Shown here piece by piece: positions 44,150 through 55,689 of a stretch of DNA of 64,000 bases (position 1 is its first letter; each line of letters opens with the position of its first letter). Location: the NCBI GenBank assembly GCA_963921825.1, contig OY997588.1, forward strand, positions 10,058,001 through 10,122,000, read 5' to 3'. The stretch comes from Erodium maritimum (lineage: Eukaryota; Streptophyta; Magnoliopsida; Geraniales; Geraniaceae). Both the position numbers and the translations under genes were made by a program. The notes under the pieces are model-generated. The model had not been told where the DNA came from and searched no databases. It worked only from the letters and a program-made list of their open reading frames with translations.

Positions 44150-45300
44150 TTACCCACGACGTCAGGAAGAGTACATGTTGCGCTAGTGGGTTAGGAAAAT
44201 AGGACATGGGGGATCTTTTGGTGGAGGGACGTCAAAGGTGGGATAAGGGTTTGATTCATACAGTATTTACTGACACAACGGGAGCAATTACCCGGTTACC
44301 TCTCCCAGTATTTCCATTAGAAGATGACTGGTATTGGAGTAATTCGAGGGCTGGCATGTTCCGAGTGTGGGATGTATACAGAACAATTCAGCGTAATGAG
44401 GGGCAGTGGAATGATGAGAAAATGGACGTTTTTTGGAGACGTTTATGGGATCTAAATGCCCCGCCGAAGAGCATACATTTGTCGTGGAGAGTTTTAACAG
44501 GTTCACTTCCGTCTAATACAAATATGTATGCTAGATACGTTCTGATTGACCCGGTGTACAATATGTGTAGTAGGTTGGAAACGGAGGAACATGTATTTTT
44601 TTATTGTGTAGGAATCCGAGACATATGGGGGAAATTTGGACTGATAGTTCAAGGAGGGGATGTAAAGCCCAGTGTGTGGCTTAAGATGTGTTGGGCGTTG
44701 GGTAAGCCAAGATTATTGGAGAAGTTCATTATGTTGTGGTGGTCTATTTGGCGAGCTCGAAATAATAGAGTCTGGAATCAAGTTGATAAGGGTGTGGAGG
44801 AGATATGGAGTGAGGCATCCTGTGTTCTGAGGGATTGGACCGAGGCTCAAGCAAAGGTGGACATTACGACCAATCAGTTGTTGGTGGTTGCTCGGGAGAG
44901 GCAATGAAGAAAACCGGGGGCTGGTCAGGTCAAGATCAACGTAAATGGGGCGGTGTTAGGACCTCAATGGGGAGGAGGAGGTATGGTCAGCAGGGGGGCA
45001 GATGGAATGGTTATTCTGACAAAATGTGTGGCGTTTCTAGGTATTGTAGAACAAGAGCTCGTTGAATCTACCTCTCTCAACGATGCTCTTTCCTGGGTCT
45101 ATGAGGAAGGATGGTTGGGTAGAACGGAGGAAAGTGATTGTTTGAGGTTAGTGCAAGTTGTCAATGGTGATATGGAGCTTTTATTCCCGTTTAGCCTAAA
45201 TATTAAGGATTGCAGAGCAAAACTGAAGGCTCTGACAGGTTTTAAACTTAACTTTGTCAGACGTCAGGATAATAAGATTGCTCATGTGTTAGCGCGTAAT
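44150..45300 (+). pseudogene. LINE zf-RVT and RNase H-like region
   Basis: The 44206-44907 frame has DDWYWSNSRAGMFRVWDVYR, WDLNAPPKSIHLSWRVL and ETEEHVFFYC: the zinc-binding domain downstream of plant LINE RTs. After a frameshift, 44930-45300 encodes an RNase H-like (RVT_3) stretch (INVNGAVLGPQWGGGGMV ... NFVRRQDNKIAHVLARN). The frame is cut by the solo LTR on the left and the hAT on the right. Confidence 0.85.
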
Positions 45301-45490
45301 CATGGGCGGATCTATATAGGACCTAGAGGGGGCACGTGCCCCCCCTCAATTCTCCAAAAACTAATTGTGCTATTGATATTTAAAAAAAATATCAGTTAAG
45401 TACGTCTCTGTAGAGAAAGTGAAAAATAATTTCAGTTATTTTAGCACCCTATTCTTTCCCTTTTTTCTAATTAAAAATATAACTAATCAA

Positions 45491-46990
45491 AATAACTGTT
45501 TATATCAAATTTATTTTTTTCTCTCTCTAGCATTTCTCTCGCCTCTCTCTAAACCCTAGATCTGAGTTTCGTTTCGCCGCCGTCGACGGCCTTGCCCCTG
45601 TGGCTGGTTGGTTGACGGCGTCACCCTCACCCTCTAAATCGTATCCTTTTGTCTCTAGCCCCTTTACTTTCTTCGTTTCCCTGTCGTCTCACACCGGCGT
45701 TGTGGTGGTTTCTCTCTTCAATCGACGGCGACGACTCCAGATATATGTGGGACGTTCTTCCTCCCTGTTGTGGATGACGAGCTTTGGGTCCATTCCTTCC
45801 GTTTGGGTACTTGTCTTCTCCGGGTTCTGATCTCGCGCGATGAGGCTTTTCGGTTCATATCCACTCTTTTCCTCACCGTGTTTCTCGGTTTATCAGGGCC
45901 TCTTCGGAGCGACGAAGGTTTTGGTCTCGTTTGGCCTTGGTTTGGGAGAGCTGGTGAAGTGGCCGGAAGATTCTTTGTGGGAGGTCGGCACTAGTCTGCC
46001 GGTAACTATTTTCCCTCTCCTCTTCTTGTCTTAGTCTACGGTAAGGGTTCCTGTAATCTCTTTCTTTTTTCATTTTCCTACTCCTCCCTTTCAGATCTGT
46101 TTGTCTGTTGCTTTTAGCCTCTCCCCTCGGGTCGTCGGCTTGGTGTTGGCCACCGACGAGATCTCTGTTGAGATCTGAGAGATACAGACCTGATCTTTTT
46201 CTCACCCTCCTTACCCTATCGAGCTGACCCTTCCCTCCCTCTTCTTATTAGTTCCTTCCTTACCTCGGACTCGATTTTGAGTACGAGACCCAATATACTG
46301 GTGTTGGCCATTATTGGGTACAACCTAACAGCGACTGAAAGGTGGATGTGAATGGATCGGGGGTTGGACTCGGTATCACAGGGTGAGGGCGAGCTATCCA
46401 TACCTTTGGGTAATGGGTAAATGGTTGGTGTAGTATTGTGGAAAAAGTTCGGATTCTCCTATTGGGGCTGAACGAGTTGGGGATTGGGGGTTTGGATGGG
46501 GAAGAGTTTCTATTATCGTCTGGTGGTGTTGATTTGGGGTTGTCATTGTTCTGCTTCTTCACTCTGCACGTTTGGTTTGACGTTGTTTGAGGTTTACTCT
46601 TGGTTCGGCCGGTGGTCGTCGAAAGGAACTGTGCGGTGCTGTGGGAGTTGGGCTCATACGGCTTCAGGTTGGCTTGGAGCGGGGTTCGTTGCAGCTTTAG
46701 GGTTTTGTTTTCTTTTCTTGTTTTGTTGGGCTTTGTTGCCCCTGTTTTGGGCCGTGTTTCCCTGTTGTTGTTTGTTGGGCGAGGCCCGTGTATGTGGACG
46801 TGTGTATGTTTGCTGAATTCTTATTTAGGTTAGAGACCTGTAAAAGTTTGGACCCCTTTGTGGGGATCCTTGGTTGTGGCTGTGTTCTGGCCATTGTTGG
46901 TTGTATGTTTGAGGGCTTTCCCTTATCCTTCAGTTTCACTTCGAAATTGTTGGACTTTTATATAAAAAAAATTGCTGATCAAAAAAAAAA
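45491..46990 (+). mobile_element. Non-autonomous retroposon inserted in hAT
   Basis: 1500 bp ending in a poly-A tract. Flanked by a 20-bp duplication (TTAAAAATATAACTAATCAA at 45471-45490; TTACAAACATAACTAATCAA at 46991-47010, two mismatches). Starts in C/T-rich DNA with an AAACCCTAGATCTGAG-like leader. No convincing protein. Copied probably by LINE machinery; the 3' end differs from the KHP-family retroposons nearby. Confidence 0.85.
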
Positions 46991-47023
46991 TTACAAACAT
47001 AACTAATCAATGTAATTATTCAA

Positions 47024-47513
47024 GGGTTTACTCCATGTCCTAACCTCCTACTACACTTAATTGTCAAATCCGCACCCAAGCTTTGGAAAATTGTCAAATA
47101 GTAACGAATTTCAAAATTGAATTATTAAAAATAAAAAAGTACTGTTTAAATTGACTTTTTCCGTGAACAGTGAATCATGTGTTGCCCACGTGACTCATTT
47201 TATAATGGAGCTTGCGCGAGCTAAGGTCACGAAGAGATGAAATTCGAAGCTTGGACACAAAGAGATGAAGTTCGAAGAGCTGAGATGAAGAGATTATGTC
47301 ACAAAGAGATGAAGTTATGCCAAGTTAACATCCGAAGGAAGAACATATTTGAGGGTAAACTCGACTTTTCACTTGGCCAAGTTAACGTCCGTTTAAAATT
47401 AGAAACAGTTGGCAATTTCAGTTAATTGACCGTTACTACATGGCAATTTCAATTGTACAGGGTTTGGATTTAACAATTTCTGAAAGTTGGGCGTTAGGAC
47501 ATGGAGTAACCCC
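47024..47513. mobile_element. MULE-type MITE inserted in hAT
   Basis: 490 bp with ends GGGTTTACTCCATGTCCTAA and (minus) GGGGTTACTCCATGTCCTAA. Perfect 9-bp duplication ATTATTCAA at 47015-47023 and 47514-47522. Long imperfect inverted arms; the interior has repeated AAAGAGATGAAGTT words near 47230-47310. Confidence 0.92.
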
Positions 47514-47713
47514 ATTATTCAACACAAATAGGATTCAACCATGTATTTTTTGAGGAAGTTCAGCCGTGGATTAGTATCAGGTGCATTGTGTTGTTTATTT
47601 GTATTCTTTTAATATATTTCTTAATTGTTTTGTATTTCTATTTTTTAAATTTCGCAATTCTAATTAGTTTAGAAAAACTTTATGTTTACTTAAGGTATTA
47701 TTTAAAATGGGAG

Positions 47714-49215
47714 GATTTATAAACCCTATTCCTATGAGAGCGCCGAGTAGCGCCGCCGTACCAGGAACCACCAATCTCATGGTCACGCCGCTGATCACGG
47801 TTCAGTTGCAATTCACCATGGCCTATGCCTATTGGAAAGCCGGCAAGCACGAGGAGAGGGTCGTGTCTCTACTGTATGCCTTTGTTCAAGCCGTCATGAT
47901 TTATTCTCTCTTGGCGGTAACGACGACCACAGTTGTTCTCCTCCATGGTTGACTTCTCTTCTTTGCCAATATGCCATGGGGCGGTGTCCAACTCAACCCA
48001 CGATGCATATCCAAGTATTCATGGGACACGCGGCTCTATACATCTAGGGTTTCACGATCAAGGGTGGCGGCGGTTTCCGGCAGCCTCCTTTCGTCGAGAA
48101 ACGATGGGGAAGGATCACGATCGCCATGGGTGTCACCTCCGTCACCGCATCCGTTGTCTTGGTTTAACAGACGATCCACCATCAATGTTTTCTGATGGGG
48201 TGTCGTGGAAGGAGCAGCAGGTACAAGGGCTCCTCGCTATGAGGGGGGAACGACCACGTCCGCATCAGGTCAAGGTGGGGAAGGTCGTGCAGATCTCGTC
48301 GAGGGTGACAGGTGTGGAGGCTACGTCTAGGGTTCTATGCCACGGCGAGGGAGACGAGGAGGACTGGGTCGCTGGTCAAGGTCGGGACCGAGTCCGTCTC
48401 GGGTGTGGGTTGGGCATCCAGGACATGGTCGTGGGCCGAGGCCTTTTTGCTAGAGCAGTGAGGACGAGGGTTGGGTTGGGTTTGACTGGGAAGCAGGTCG
48501 GCGATCTCGGGTCTGGAAGTCCGGGTCTAGGTGGTCCGGGTACGGGCCGGAGCAGATCTCTGTGGGTCGGCCCATCTGGGCCCAAGACTTATGAGACTTG
48601 GACCGAGGAGATACCATCTGAATGGCTGGTAAAGGAGCCCGTTACACCTCTGTTTGTGAAGAAACGCAGGAAGCGGGAAGAGGAGCCAGACGGGGCGACG
48701 ACGTCAGATGGGGCGTCATATGTAGCAGCGGCGGGGGGCCACAAGCACCCCCGCCTCTAGGAATGAGTCCGTGGAGGCCCAGACAGGGGTTGGTCGGCTG
48801 TACCACCTTCCTGGCTGATAGATGGCGATGGTTTCATCACCAGCCGACAAGATTCTCCCCTACCAGTCCGGGGTCAGCAATCCCGCGTTCAGGAGCCCTA
48901 CACGTATCAATGTATCACTCAAGGGAGGACGACGCACGCTTACTTACCGGGGGAGCTATCGGTCCACCACTGTTCAACGCTCAACTGATCTGCTCGATCA
49001 GCGTTTTTGGTTGGAGCATACTGTATCGGTATCCAAGGATGCTACCACAGTCAACCCCCCAACCGCCTCTATGCATATGAGCACAATTTATTTCTCAGCA
49101 TTTCTGTCTCAGCTTATTTCTTTTTGAACTACTGTTTTGTAAGGTTTTCGTCGACAGACGAACACCTAGTTATCGTTCTATCTTCATAATATTTCCCGTT
49201 CCTCTAAAAAAAATC
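47714..49215 (+). mobile_element. KHP-family retroposon, copy 1
   Basis: 1.5 kb with a short A tail, flanked by TAAAATGGGAG (47703-47713 and 49216-49226). Its 3' half (about 48700-49080) is homologous to copies at 49733-50924 and 58930-58155. A decayed ORF ends ...AAAGGHKHPRL at 48760, immediately before the shared region. Frameshifts relative to copy 2 make the protein unreliable. Confidence 0.85.
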
Positions 49216-49226
49216 TAAAATGGGAG

Positions 49227-49530
49227 ACTACATCGATTTAAGTTTTGAATTTTATTCTCCACGAAATTAACTACAGCCATGAAGAAATATTTCAAAAAAT
49301 GATTTCAAGTCCATCAATTCTGACAAGAAGGAGAAATCAGTAAGATTAGATACCGCTCTTTCTGATAAAAGTTATAATGTAGTGCTAGTAAGACTGATCT
49401 TACTCGTTACTACCACAACTATTGAGAAGATATTTTATACTATGAATATCATTAAGACTAGGTTGAAAAACCAAATGGGAGACCAATCATTAGAAATAGG
49501 ATCCATTACGAGAGAAAAATTGGTGCCCCC
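49227..49530 (+). pseudogene. hAT transposase C-terminal dimerisation fragment
   Basis: A plus-strand reading near 49385-49490 (RLILLVTTTTIEKIFYTMNI, then KTRLKNQMGDQSLEI) resembles the hAT dimerisation domain of TTF-zinc-finger transposases, in which Thr-Thr-x-Glu-Arg-x-Phe is conserved. Earlier sequence is broken by stops. A C-run at about 49526-49538 follows. Confidence 0.8.
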
Positions 49531-49732
49531 CCCCCCCACTCGTTAGAAAAGCTGGATCCGCTGCTGCGCATAATGCTTATAATTGGGACACTATTGATTG
49601 GAGAATTACATTAATTCCTTCCGTTTTTCTAGATACTCTATCGGGTAATCTTTATTAATTGAATACAAGCAAATTGATTTTTTTAAAAAACATATGTGAA
49701 ACAAGTGGGCACTATATCATATCTTGGAACGA

Positions 49733-50924
49733 CAGCCTCTTTATGCTCTGCTAGGGTTTAAGAGGTTTTGTGAATTTCGTCGTACTTCATGGTGTTTTCG
49801 AGCGAGATGGAGGGCGGGGAGAGCGGCGGCGACGGCGGGGTGCACTGCAGGCCTCGTCTGTCGGAGCTGGAGGACCGGGACGTGTCTCAGGAAGATCGAG
49901 ACGAATCTCACGGTCCGGTTTTGATGGAGCCGGAAGAAGGGCCGGCGGAGGAGGCAGGGGACGCGAGGTTCTCGTGGTCGGAGGAGGAGCCGGAGCAGGA
50001 GGACAGCCCGGTGCTATCAGAGGGGGTGCTGCCAGAAAACATTGCGGGGTCGCCGGTGATGTGCTTCTCGGCCCGTCCCGTGGAGGAGGAAGGATGGGTG
50101 GTGGGAGGTCGGGTCCGACCAGGGCCGACTAACCTCCACCGTACGCCGACGAAAGGGCCGAGACCTCGGCGTCTGGGGAGTGGGGCAGGACGGCGGGGAG
50201 TGGCTCGGGTTGCCGATGATAGTGGATGGGATCCTGTGGTGCCGACGAGCAAGGGAGATGGATTAGTCCTGATCCCGATCTCGTCAGATTTGGAGATCAT
50301 GACGGAGGAGACGCCGGAGGTGGTTGCTTGGCGTCGAAGAAAGGGGAAGGAGCCGGCGGTGCTGGATGCTGCTAGGGTTTCAGAGGTTCGGGCTTCGGAT
50401 GGAGTGGGCCTGGGCCGAGAAGAATCTGCGGCGTCGATTGGGGCGTCATCTGCAGCGGCGTGGGGCTTCAAGCACCCACTCCTCCAGGAATGAGTATGGA
50501 AGGGGCCAGGGAAGGTTTGGTCGACTGTACCTTTTCCCTAGTGTATAGGTGGCATTGGTACCACCAACAGTTGATTAGTTACTCCTCTACCACTTCGGAG
50601 TCAGCAATCCCGCATTCAGGAGCCCTACCATTATCAGTCAAGGGAGGACGACGCACGCTGACTTACCGGGAGAGTAATCGGTCCACCACTGCATGTTTAT
50701 CCTCTGATCTGCTTGATCAGTTTCTTATGGTTGGAGTATACTGTATCGGTGTCCCTTGATGCTACCGCACTCCCGCCCCTCCGCCATTATGTCTAAGAGC
50801 AAAATTTATTTTTCTGCACTTGTCTTTCCAATTATATTAGTTTGGTTTATCTATGCTGATTCTTACGTTCGTAGACACCAGAATATTTGAAATTTATAAT
50901 AACATCATTTCTCCTCAAAAAAAA
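49733..50924 (+). mobile_element. KHP-family retroposon, copy 2 (best preserved)
   Basis: 1192 bp ending in an A run, flanked by a perfect 17-bp duplication ATCATATCTTGGAACGA (49716-49732 and 50925-50941). Contains an open frame (49789-50493) followed by a conserved non-coding 3' half shared with the other copies (GTCAGCAATCCCGC, AGGGAGGACGACGCACGC, CGGTCCACCACTG). Confidence 0.93.
49789..50493 (+). CDS. ORF of KHP-family retroposon, unknown protein (234 aa)
   Basis: Open frame from MVFSSEMEGGESGGDGG to GFKHPLLQE. Composition: acidic first third (Glu/Asp/Gly-rich), middle rich in Pro/Arg/Gly, basic WRRRKGKEP patch, Ala/Ser-rich end. No domain recognised. The terminal G(F/H)KHP(R/L)L motif is conserved in the other two copies although upstream parts diverge, which suggests the C-terminus or the underlying RNA is under constraint or is the youngest shared part. 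It may be a derived LINE ORF1 5' region. Whether it is translated is unknown. Confidence 0.45.
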   Translation: MVFSSEMEGGESGGDGGVHCRPRLSELEDRDVSQEDRDESHGPVLMEPEEGPAEEAGDARFSWSEEEPEQEDSPVLSEGVLPENIAGSPVMCFSARPVEEEGWVVGGRVRPGPTNLHRTPTKGPRPRRLGSGAGRRGVARVADDSGWDPVVPTSKGDGLVLIPISSDLEIMTEETPEVVAWRRRKGKEPAVLDAARVSEVRASDGVGLGREESAASIGASSAAAWGFKHPLLQE

Positions 50925-50941
50925 TCATATCTTGGAACGAT

Positions 50942-52419
50942 AATCTCCCACAAATTAAGGTTCTCACAATCCCAAACGTGTTATTTGGAAGCATCTTAAT
51001 TTTGTCGTGAATTAAATGGGACAAAGTTTTATAGTGTATTCCAATAGCAAGTAGTTGAAAAGAAGAAAAGTTAGACGTCGTTTGATGATTCATTCATCAC
51101 CATCACATACCCCTCACATAATGGGCATAGGCACTTGATACCAAATCCATGTCACATCTCCATAAATAGGTGAGGAAAGTGTTGCATCATATTGTGATGG
51201 TCTTGAATTCATTGAAAAGTCTCTTAAGTCATAAAGAATTATACGAAAATTTTATTTTAATTTAGTTCATTTTTCATCCACACATGTCTTTAAACAAATA
51301 TACTTATTATATAATTTAATTATATAATAAAATATAACTGTGAGAAGTAGGGGTGTACAAAATTCACCAATAACCTATTCATTCTGTCAATCCGGCTCAT
51401 CAAGTCCATTGAATTTTTCCAATGGATTACGAGGACATGCATGTGTTCAAAATTATCAAATTTGGAGAAAGCAGTCCAGATGACGGATCTATGACATAGC
51501 TTCTTACATAACCCAGATTATCCACATATGCTATAAGTTTAAGGCACAAGGCGGCAAGGCCCCAAGCTCAATTAGATAATTAAGGCACAATTAATAATCA
51601 ATTCAATAGTAGAAGAGGAAAAATCGTATGCAGACTGCCCTACCCGACATTTAATAGTTTTTTGGCCAATAAAAAAATATTTTGAAAGTACATGTATTAC
51701 TACTTATTATTAATGTGATCAATTAATCCGGATGGGTTGGTCCAATCTGATGAACCGACCCATAATCTGGACAAGCTGATTCAAAGGTCTCTTTTTGGGT
51801 CTAAGGTCGAGAGTGGGTTAAACTTTTTGAACCAGATCACTCCAGACCGATTCCAAAATGTGGCTATGAGGTCGGGGCCCGATCCATGGACACCCTTAGC
51901 GAGAAGACTCCTCACCATCAAACGAACTTACAACAAACTACTCGGAACGGTTTCTTGGAACAATTGCTATAAAAACAAAACAAGGATTTTGTCAGGGCGG
52001 GGCGGGGAAAGCACTCCTTGCGCCCCGCGAGGCACCCTGTACTATTAATTTTTTTTTAAATAGTTCATCTTGTTTAAAGGACACATAATATCTTGTTTTT
52101 ACATATGATATTTTCTTATTTATATTTTATATCTAAAAGATAGAAAACGTAGTTCGAATATCCCGAATAATGATTTTTGCTTATTTCATCAACATATGAA
52201 TATGTTATTTTTTATCAGTTTTGCAAATACCATTATGAATGTCATGTGATATTTGTTTTATATCCATGTTGTTCAAAACTATGGATTAAGAATTGAGTGA
52301 TGTTTAAAATGTACATTTTTTTCTCCGCGGGGAGATAACAAGATGTAGAATCCGTTCCCAATGGAGCGGGGTCAATACGGGGCGGAGACGAGGTGTAGGG
52401 TCCCTGCCTCGCTGCCATC
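50942..52419. other. Intergenic repeat-rich DNA
   Basis: No gene. 51350-51860 contains phrases typical of dispersed plant repeats (GGGGTGTACAAAATTC, CCGGATGGGTTGGTCC). 51990-52419 has GGGGCGGGG and CCCCGC words that resume right of the gypsy element at 54852, so the gypsy element probably landed inside this repeat. Confidence 0.4.
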
Positions 52420-52843
52420 TGATGTAGAGGGCTTAGCGGAAAGGGGAATTATTGATCGAATTCGTTGATTCATAGAGAATATTAAATAAGATAGTTGAGC
52501 ATCAAACTCGTTTTTGTGTTTATTACTTCAAAACCTGATTTACAATCAAAGCATCATGTGCTTATGTAGAAAAACTAAACTCCAAAGTCCTAATACAGTA
52601 AGGAAACTAAACCCCAAAGTCCTAATACGAATAAAATCTCAAAACCCTACAACAAAACATGAAATAAACGCCCGGACTACAAACGTACAAATTTACCCCT
52701 CCAGATGACCTCGGATGTCCGAAAAACATCGGAGCTCATTCTAAAGTAATGAGTTTTGCTCGAGAGGTCGTTTCGACCCGAAAAATGCTAGGGTTTTGTC
52801 GGATTTGGATATTGACGATATGTCCTCAATTTGGACTACATCA
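52420..52843 (-). repeat. 3' LTR of deleted gypsy element
   Basis: 424 bp. Similar throughout to 54454-54846, but it has an extra internal duplication (ACTAAACTCCAAAGTCCTAA and ACTAAACCCCAAAGTCCTAA near 52575-52625) that explains the length difference. Confidence 0.9.
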
Positions 52844-53327
52844 TTCCCTCTAGGGTAGAGAAGATTTGTCCTCGAATCCGGACCCACACCAGTTTTGGGC
52901 TTGGATGGAAGCACGACAATGTTCGTACCCCAGAACAAAATGAATAGGTGTTTGCACAACCATCATGAATAGCATAATTATCATATTGCCAAGGAGGACC
53001 AAGTAGGAGGTGACAAGCATCCATTGGCACCACATCACAATAAATAACATCATGGTAAGCAGATCCACTAGAAATGCAACAAATACGCGTTTGGAAACTG
53101 TAGCTTCCGTACCGTTAGTGAGCTAGGACATACGACATGGCTTAGGATGTGGTTCAGTCAAAGTATCAAGCTTTGACGCTACAACCTCTGCAACCACGTT
53201 TTCACAGTTTCCACCATCAATGATCATGGTGCAAACTTTGTTACTGATGGTGCACGTTAACATAACAGGCTCTTCCGCAACCACTCGTCATCAGGGACAC
53301 GAGGGGTTAGGCAGGAACGCCGGAGGA

Positions 53328-54300
53328 TCAATAGAGACCCACATCACCCAAAACATATTCTTCAGTGGCTGTCTCTACCGAATCATCATCATATTCATAA
53401 AAAACCAGAGATAAGTCAATGTTGAGGGCGGACTCAGGATAACCGACCTTAGTGAACAGGCCACGAGATGTAGATTTCTCGTTCCGGTTGTCTACTTGAT
53501 GATGGCTCATTTCGCCACAATTGAAGCAGTGCAAGCCGCTTATACGCTTTGACATGGGTGAAGAAATTCGTGTTGGTAGAACTTCAGGCTGTGGGGTGCT
53601 TGGACGAGTAGGTTGTGAGGATGAACCCACACCAATAGTTGCTGCAGGGGTCCAAAAGCCACTGGTATCACGCCTAGCTAGCTGTTTCTCTGCCTGGGAA
53701 GCACGCTTTTGTGCTTTAGCGATTGTTAGAGGGTCGAACATATTCAAAACCTCATGTAGTTGGAGACAAAGCCCCCCAATGTAACGAGACACCAATTGGA
53801 GAGTTGAATCGTTAATATCAATACGGGCTGAGTAGGTATGAAATTTAGTAGAGTACTCCTCAAGTAAACGAGATCCTTGGCGAAGATTCTGGAACCGTTG
53901 GTACAATTCTCATTCGAAATTTTAGGGTAAGAACGCAACCAAGATGTGCTTCTTAAAATTTTCACAATTTCGGATCTTCTCCTTACCATGGTGAACCCTA
54001 GTTTGCTTCAGTTTTTTCCACCAAGCCTACGCACGACCCTGCAAGTGAATTGCAACAAGTAAAACCCGACGATCCTTTGGAACATCCTTGAAGTCCAGAA
54101 TCTCCTCAACTTGGGACAACCAGTCGACAATCTCCTTAGGTTTGAGACTACCGTCAAACTGCGAAATCTCCACCTTGAACCCTTGTTCCTAACAATTATC
54201 GGGGACACGGTGAACCGGAAAACGATCCCTGGTACCCGGGGCCAAAGGATTATCAACGTCCGGACAGTTACGTCATCGCGGCGGAAAACATCATCCATTC
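53328..54300 (-). pseudogene. Gypsy gag relic
   Basis: 53906-53328 retains YQRFQNLRQGSRLLEEYSTKF, QLVSRYIGGLCLQLHEVLNM and a damaged knuckle CFNCGEMSHHQVDN whose last Cys is lost. Upstream frames to 54298 contain the N-terminal capsid in shifted pieces (FKVEISQFDGSLK-type reading near 54180). At least two frameshifts. The protein is not functional. Confidence 0.85.
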
Positions 54301-54453
54301 GTTAAGTCAGTAACTCGACCTGTCGACTCAGATTATCATTTTCACGACGAACTACAGTAATCTCCTCAGCATTACTAGCACCATCGTAGGTGGCGGCCTG
54401 GCGTTTTTTCTGTCATGAGGCGGTTTCCTGAACGGATAGGCTTTGATACCAAC

Positions 54454-54846
54454 TGATGTAGAGTGTGTAACGGAAAGGGGAACTCTTTATCGAATTCGTT
54501 GATTCACAGAGAATACCGAATAAGATAATTGAGCATCAAACTCGTTTTTGTGTTTATTACTTCAAAATTTGATTTACAATCAAAGCACCATGTGCTTATA
54601 TAACAAAACTAAACTCAAAGCACTAATACAAATAAGATAATCTCAAAACCCTAAAACAAAAAAGAAAATAAACGTCTAGATACCAAAGTACAAATTCGCT
54701 TCTTTAGATGATCTCGGATGGCCGTAGAACATCAAAGCTCATGACAGAACGATAAGTTTTATTTAGAAGACCGTTTCGATACGAAAAATACTAAGATTTT
54801 ATCGGATTTAAACACTACCGATACGCCTTCAATTTAGATTGCATCA
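54454..54846 (-). repeat. 5' LTR of deleted gypsy element
   Basis: 393 bp partner of 52420-52843, with visible but diverged similarity, so the insertion is older than the chromovirus at 21960. Confidence 0.9.
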
Positions 54847-54851
54847 CCCTC

Positions 54852-55437
54852 CCCGTTTCAACGCTGGTTGTAAATGATGAGTATTTTACATGATGGGCTT
54901 ACTTTATTTTTTCTTCAATGAATAATGATTGGAGCCATTGAGAAGTAGAAATGCATATCGATCTCTTGCTTTTGTTATAGAATAGCGGCGCCTACCCCAA
55001 ATATCCACTTTGTGGGTCCTTGGAATGTAGGGTATACCCTACAAATATGAAATAACAGTATGTGAGTGGGGATGCATACAAAACGTATGGCTATGGCTCT
55101 CTTAGTATTCGTTTGGATTTTCCCATATTAAATCACGCGTCTGCTGATCAGTAGCTATTGATAATGATAGGTCTCGTGTCATTTTGTACACTTTTGGCTG
55201 CGTCTGCTTCTGGCTTCCGCTATTTTGGGCGGTTAGCAGGACCTGAAATCTTGACCTAGTTCATCATATATGAAGAGAATTTTACAAAATCAAGGAATTG
55301 AGGGGCTCATGTAGATTATTCGCGAGTTTTGGACCATATTACATTTACACACCGTTAATTATGTGTCATTTTTAATTAAGGATTTTTGTGGCTCCGAAAA
55401 ATTCAGTTATGAGAAAACCGAAATAAATAGCGAATCC
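54852..55437. other. Intergenic DNA
   Basis: First part continues the repeat cut by the gypsy insertion. No gene or bounded element seen in the rest. Confidence 0.4.
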
Positions 55438-55440
55438 TAA

Positions 55441-55685
55441 GAGCACCTCCAACGGGTCGTGTCTACCCGTCATGTCTGCGGTGTCGTGTCTACAGGTGGT
55501 TGTTGAATCTGGCAACGACGCCAAGTCGTGTCTACTGGCCATTTTGTTCCAAAAATGCTTCCAACCATGGCTTTAGACACTGCACCATTGGAGGAGTAGT
55601 GTCTAGAAGCAGTGTCTGGAAGCCAAAAACAATGGTTAGACACTGCTCTTAGACACTGTGCAGTGTCTAACCATTGGAGATGCTC
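55441..55685. mobile_element. Harbinger-type MITE
   Basis: 245 bp with inverted ends GAGCACCTCCAACGG and GAGCATCTCCAATGG (two differences in 15), flanked by TAA (55438-55440, 55686-55688). The interior is built of repeated GTCGTGTCTAC and TAGACACTG words in opposite orientations. Confidence 0.93.
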
Positions 55686-55689
55686 TAAG

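Larger units (their letters stand above)
45301..49566 (+). mobile_element. hAT transposon remnant with three nested insertions
   Basis: Ends CATGGGCGGATCTA and (minus) CAGCAGCGGATCCA, matching the CAGGGGCGGATC type of plant hAT terminus. Flanked by 8-bp CGCGTAAT (45293-45300) and CGCATAAT (49567-49574), one mismatch, inside the LINE RNase H frame. Without the insertions at 45491-46990, 47024-47513 and 47714-49215 it is only about 0.7 kb, with a C-terminal transposase fragment near its right end. It is an internally deleted, non-autonomous copy. Confidence 0.85.
41084..49690 (+). mobile_element. 5'-truncated LINE, interrupted by a solo LTR and a hAT element
   Basis: Three plus-strand segments read as one decayed LINE ORF2 tail: 41084-41588 (RT thumb: RRLQSWDKLFLSKAAKEM, HLKYFNMALLAKQGWRLL), 44150-45300 (zinc-finger RVT domain and RNase H-like domain), and 49575-49690 (C-terminal tail YNWDTIDWRITLIP and 3' end). 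Without insertions it would be about 1.8 kb. AACTGATTTTTAAAAA before it and AATTGATTTTTTTAAAAA at its 3' end may be its own target duplication (tentative). Confidence 0.85.
52420..54846 (-). mobile_element. Internally deleted Ty3/gypsy element (gag without RT/integrase)
   Basis: LTRs at 52420-52843 and 54454-54846 (TGATGTAGAG...ATCA ends), flanked by CCATC and CCCTC, a 5-bp duplication with one mismatch. Minus orientation: next to the right LTR the minus strand reads TTGGTATCAAAGCCT (complement of 54437-54451), close to the initiator tRNA-Met primer site. A purine tract adjoins the left LTR (complement of 52844-52855). The 1.6 kb interior holds decayed gag, a protease scrap, and nothing of RT, RNase H or integrase. 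Confidence 0.92.

Noticed and set aside
47933-48760. 275-residue ORF as an independent gene
   Set aside because: It lies within KHP-family retroposon copy 1 and is frame-disrupted relative to copy 2; only its C-terminal end is shared.
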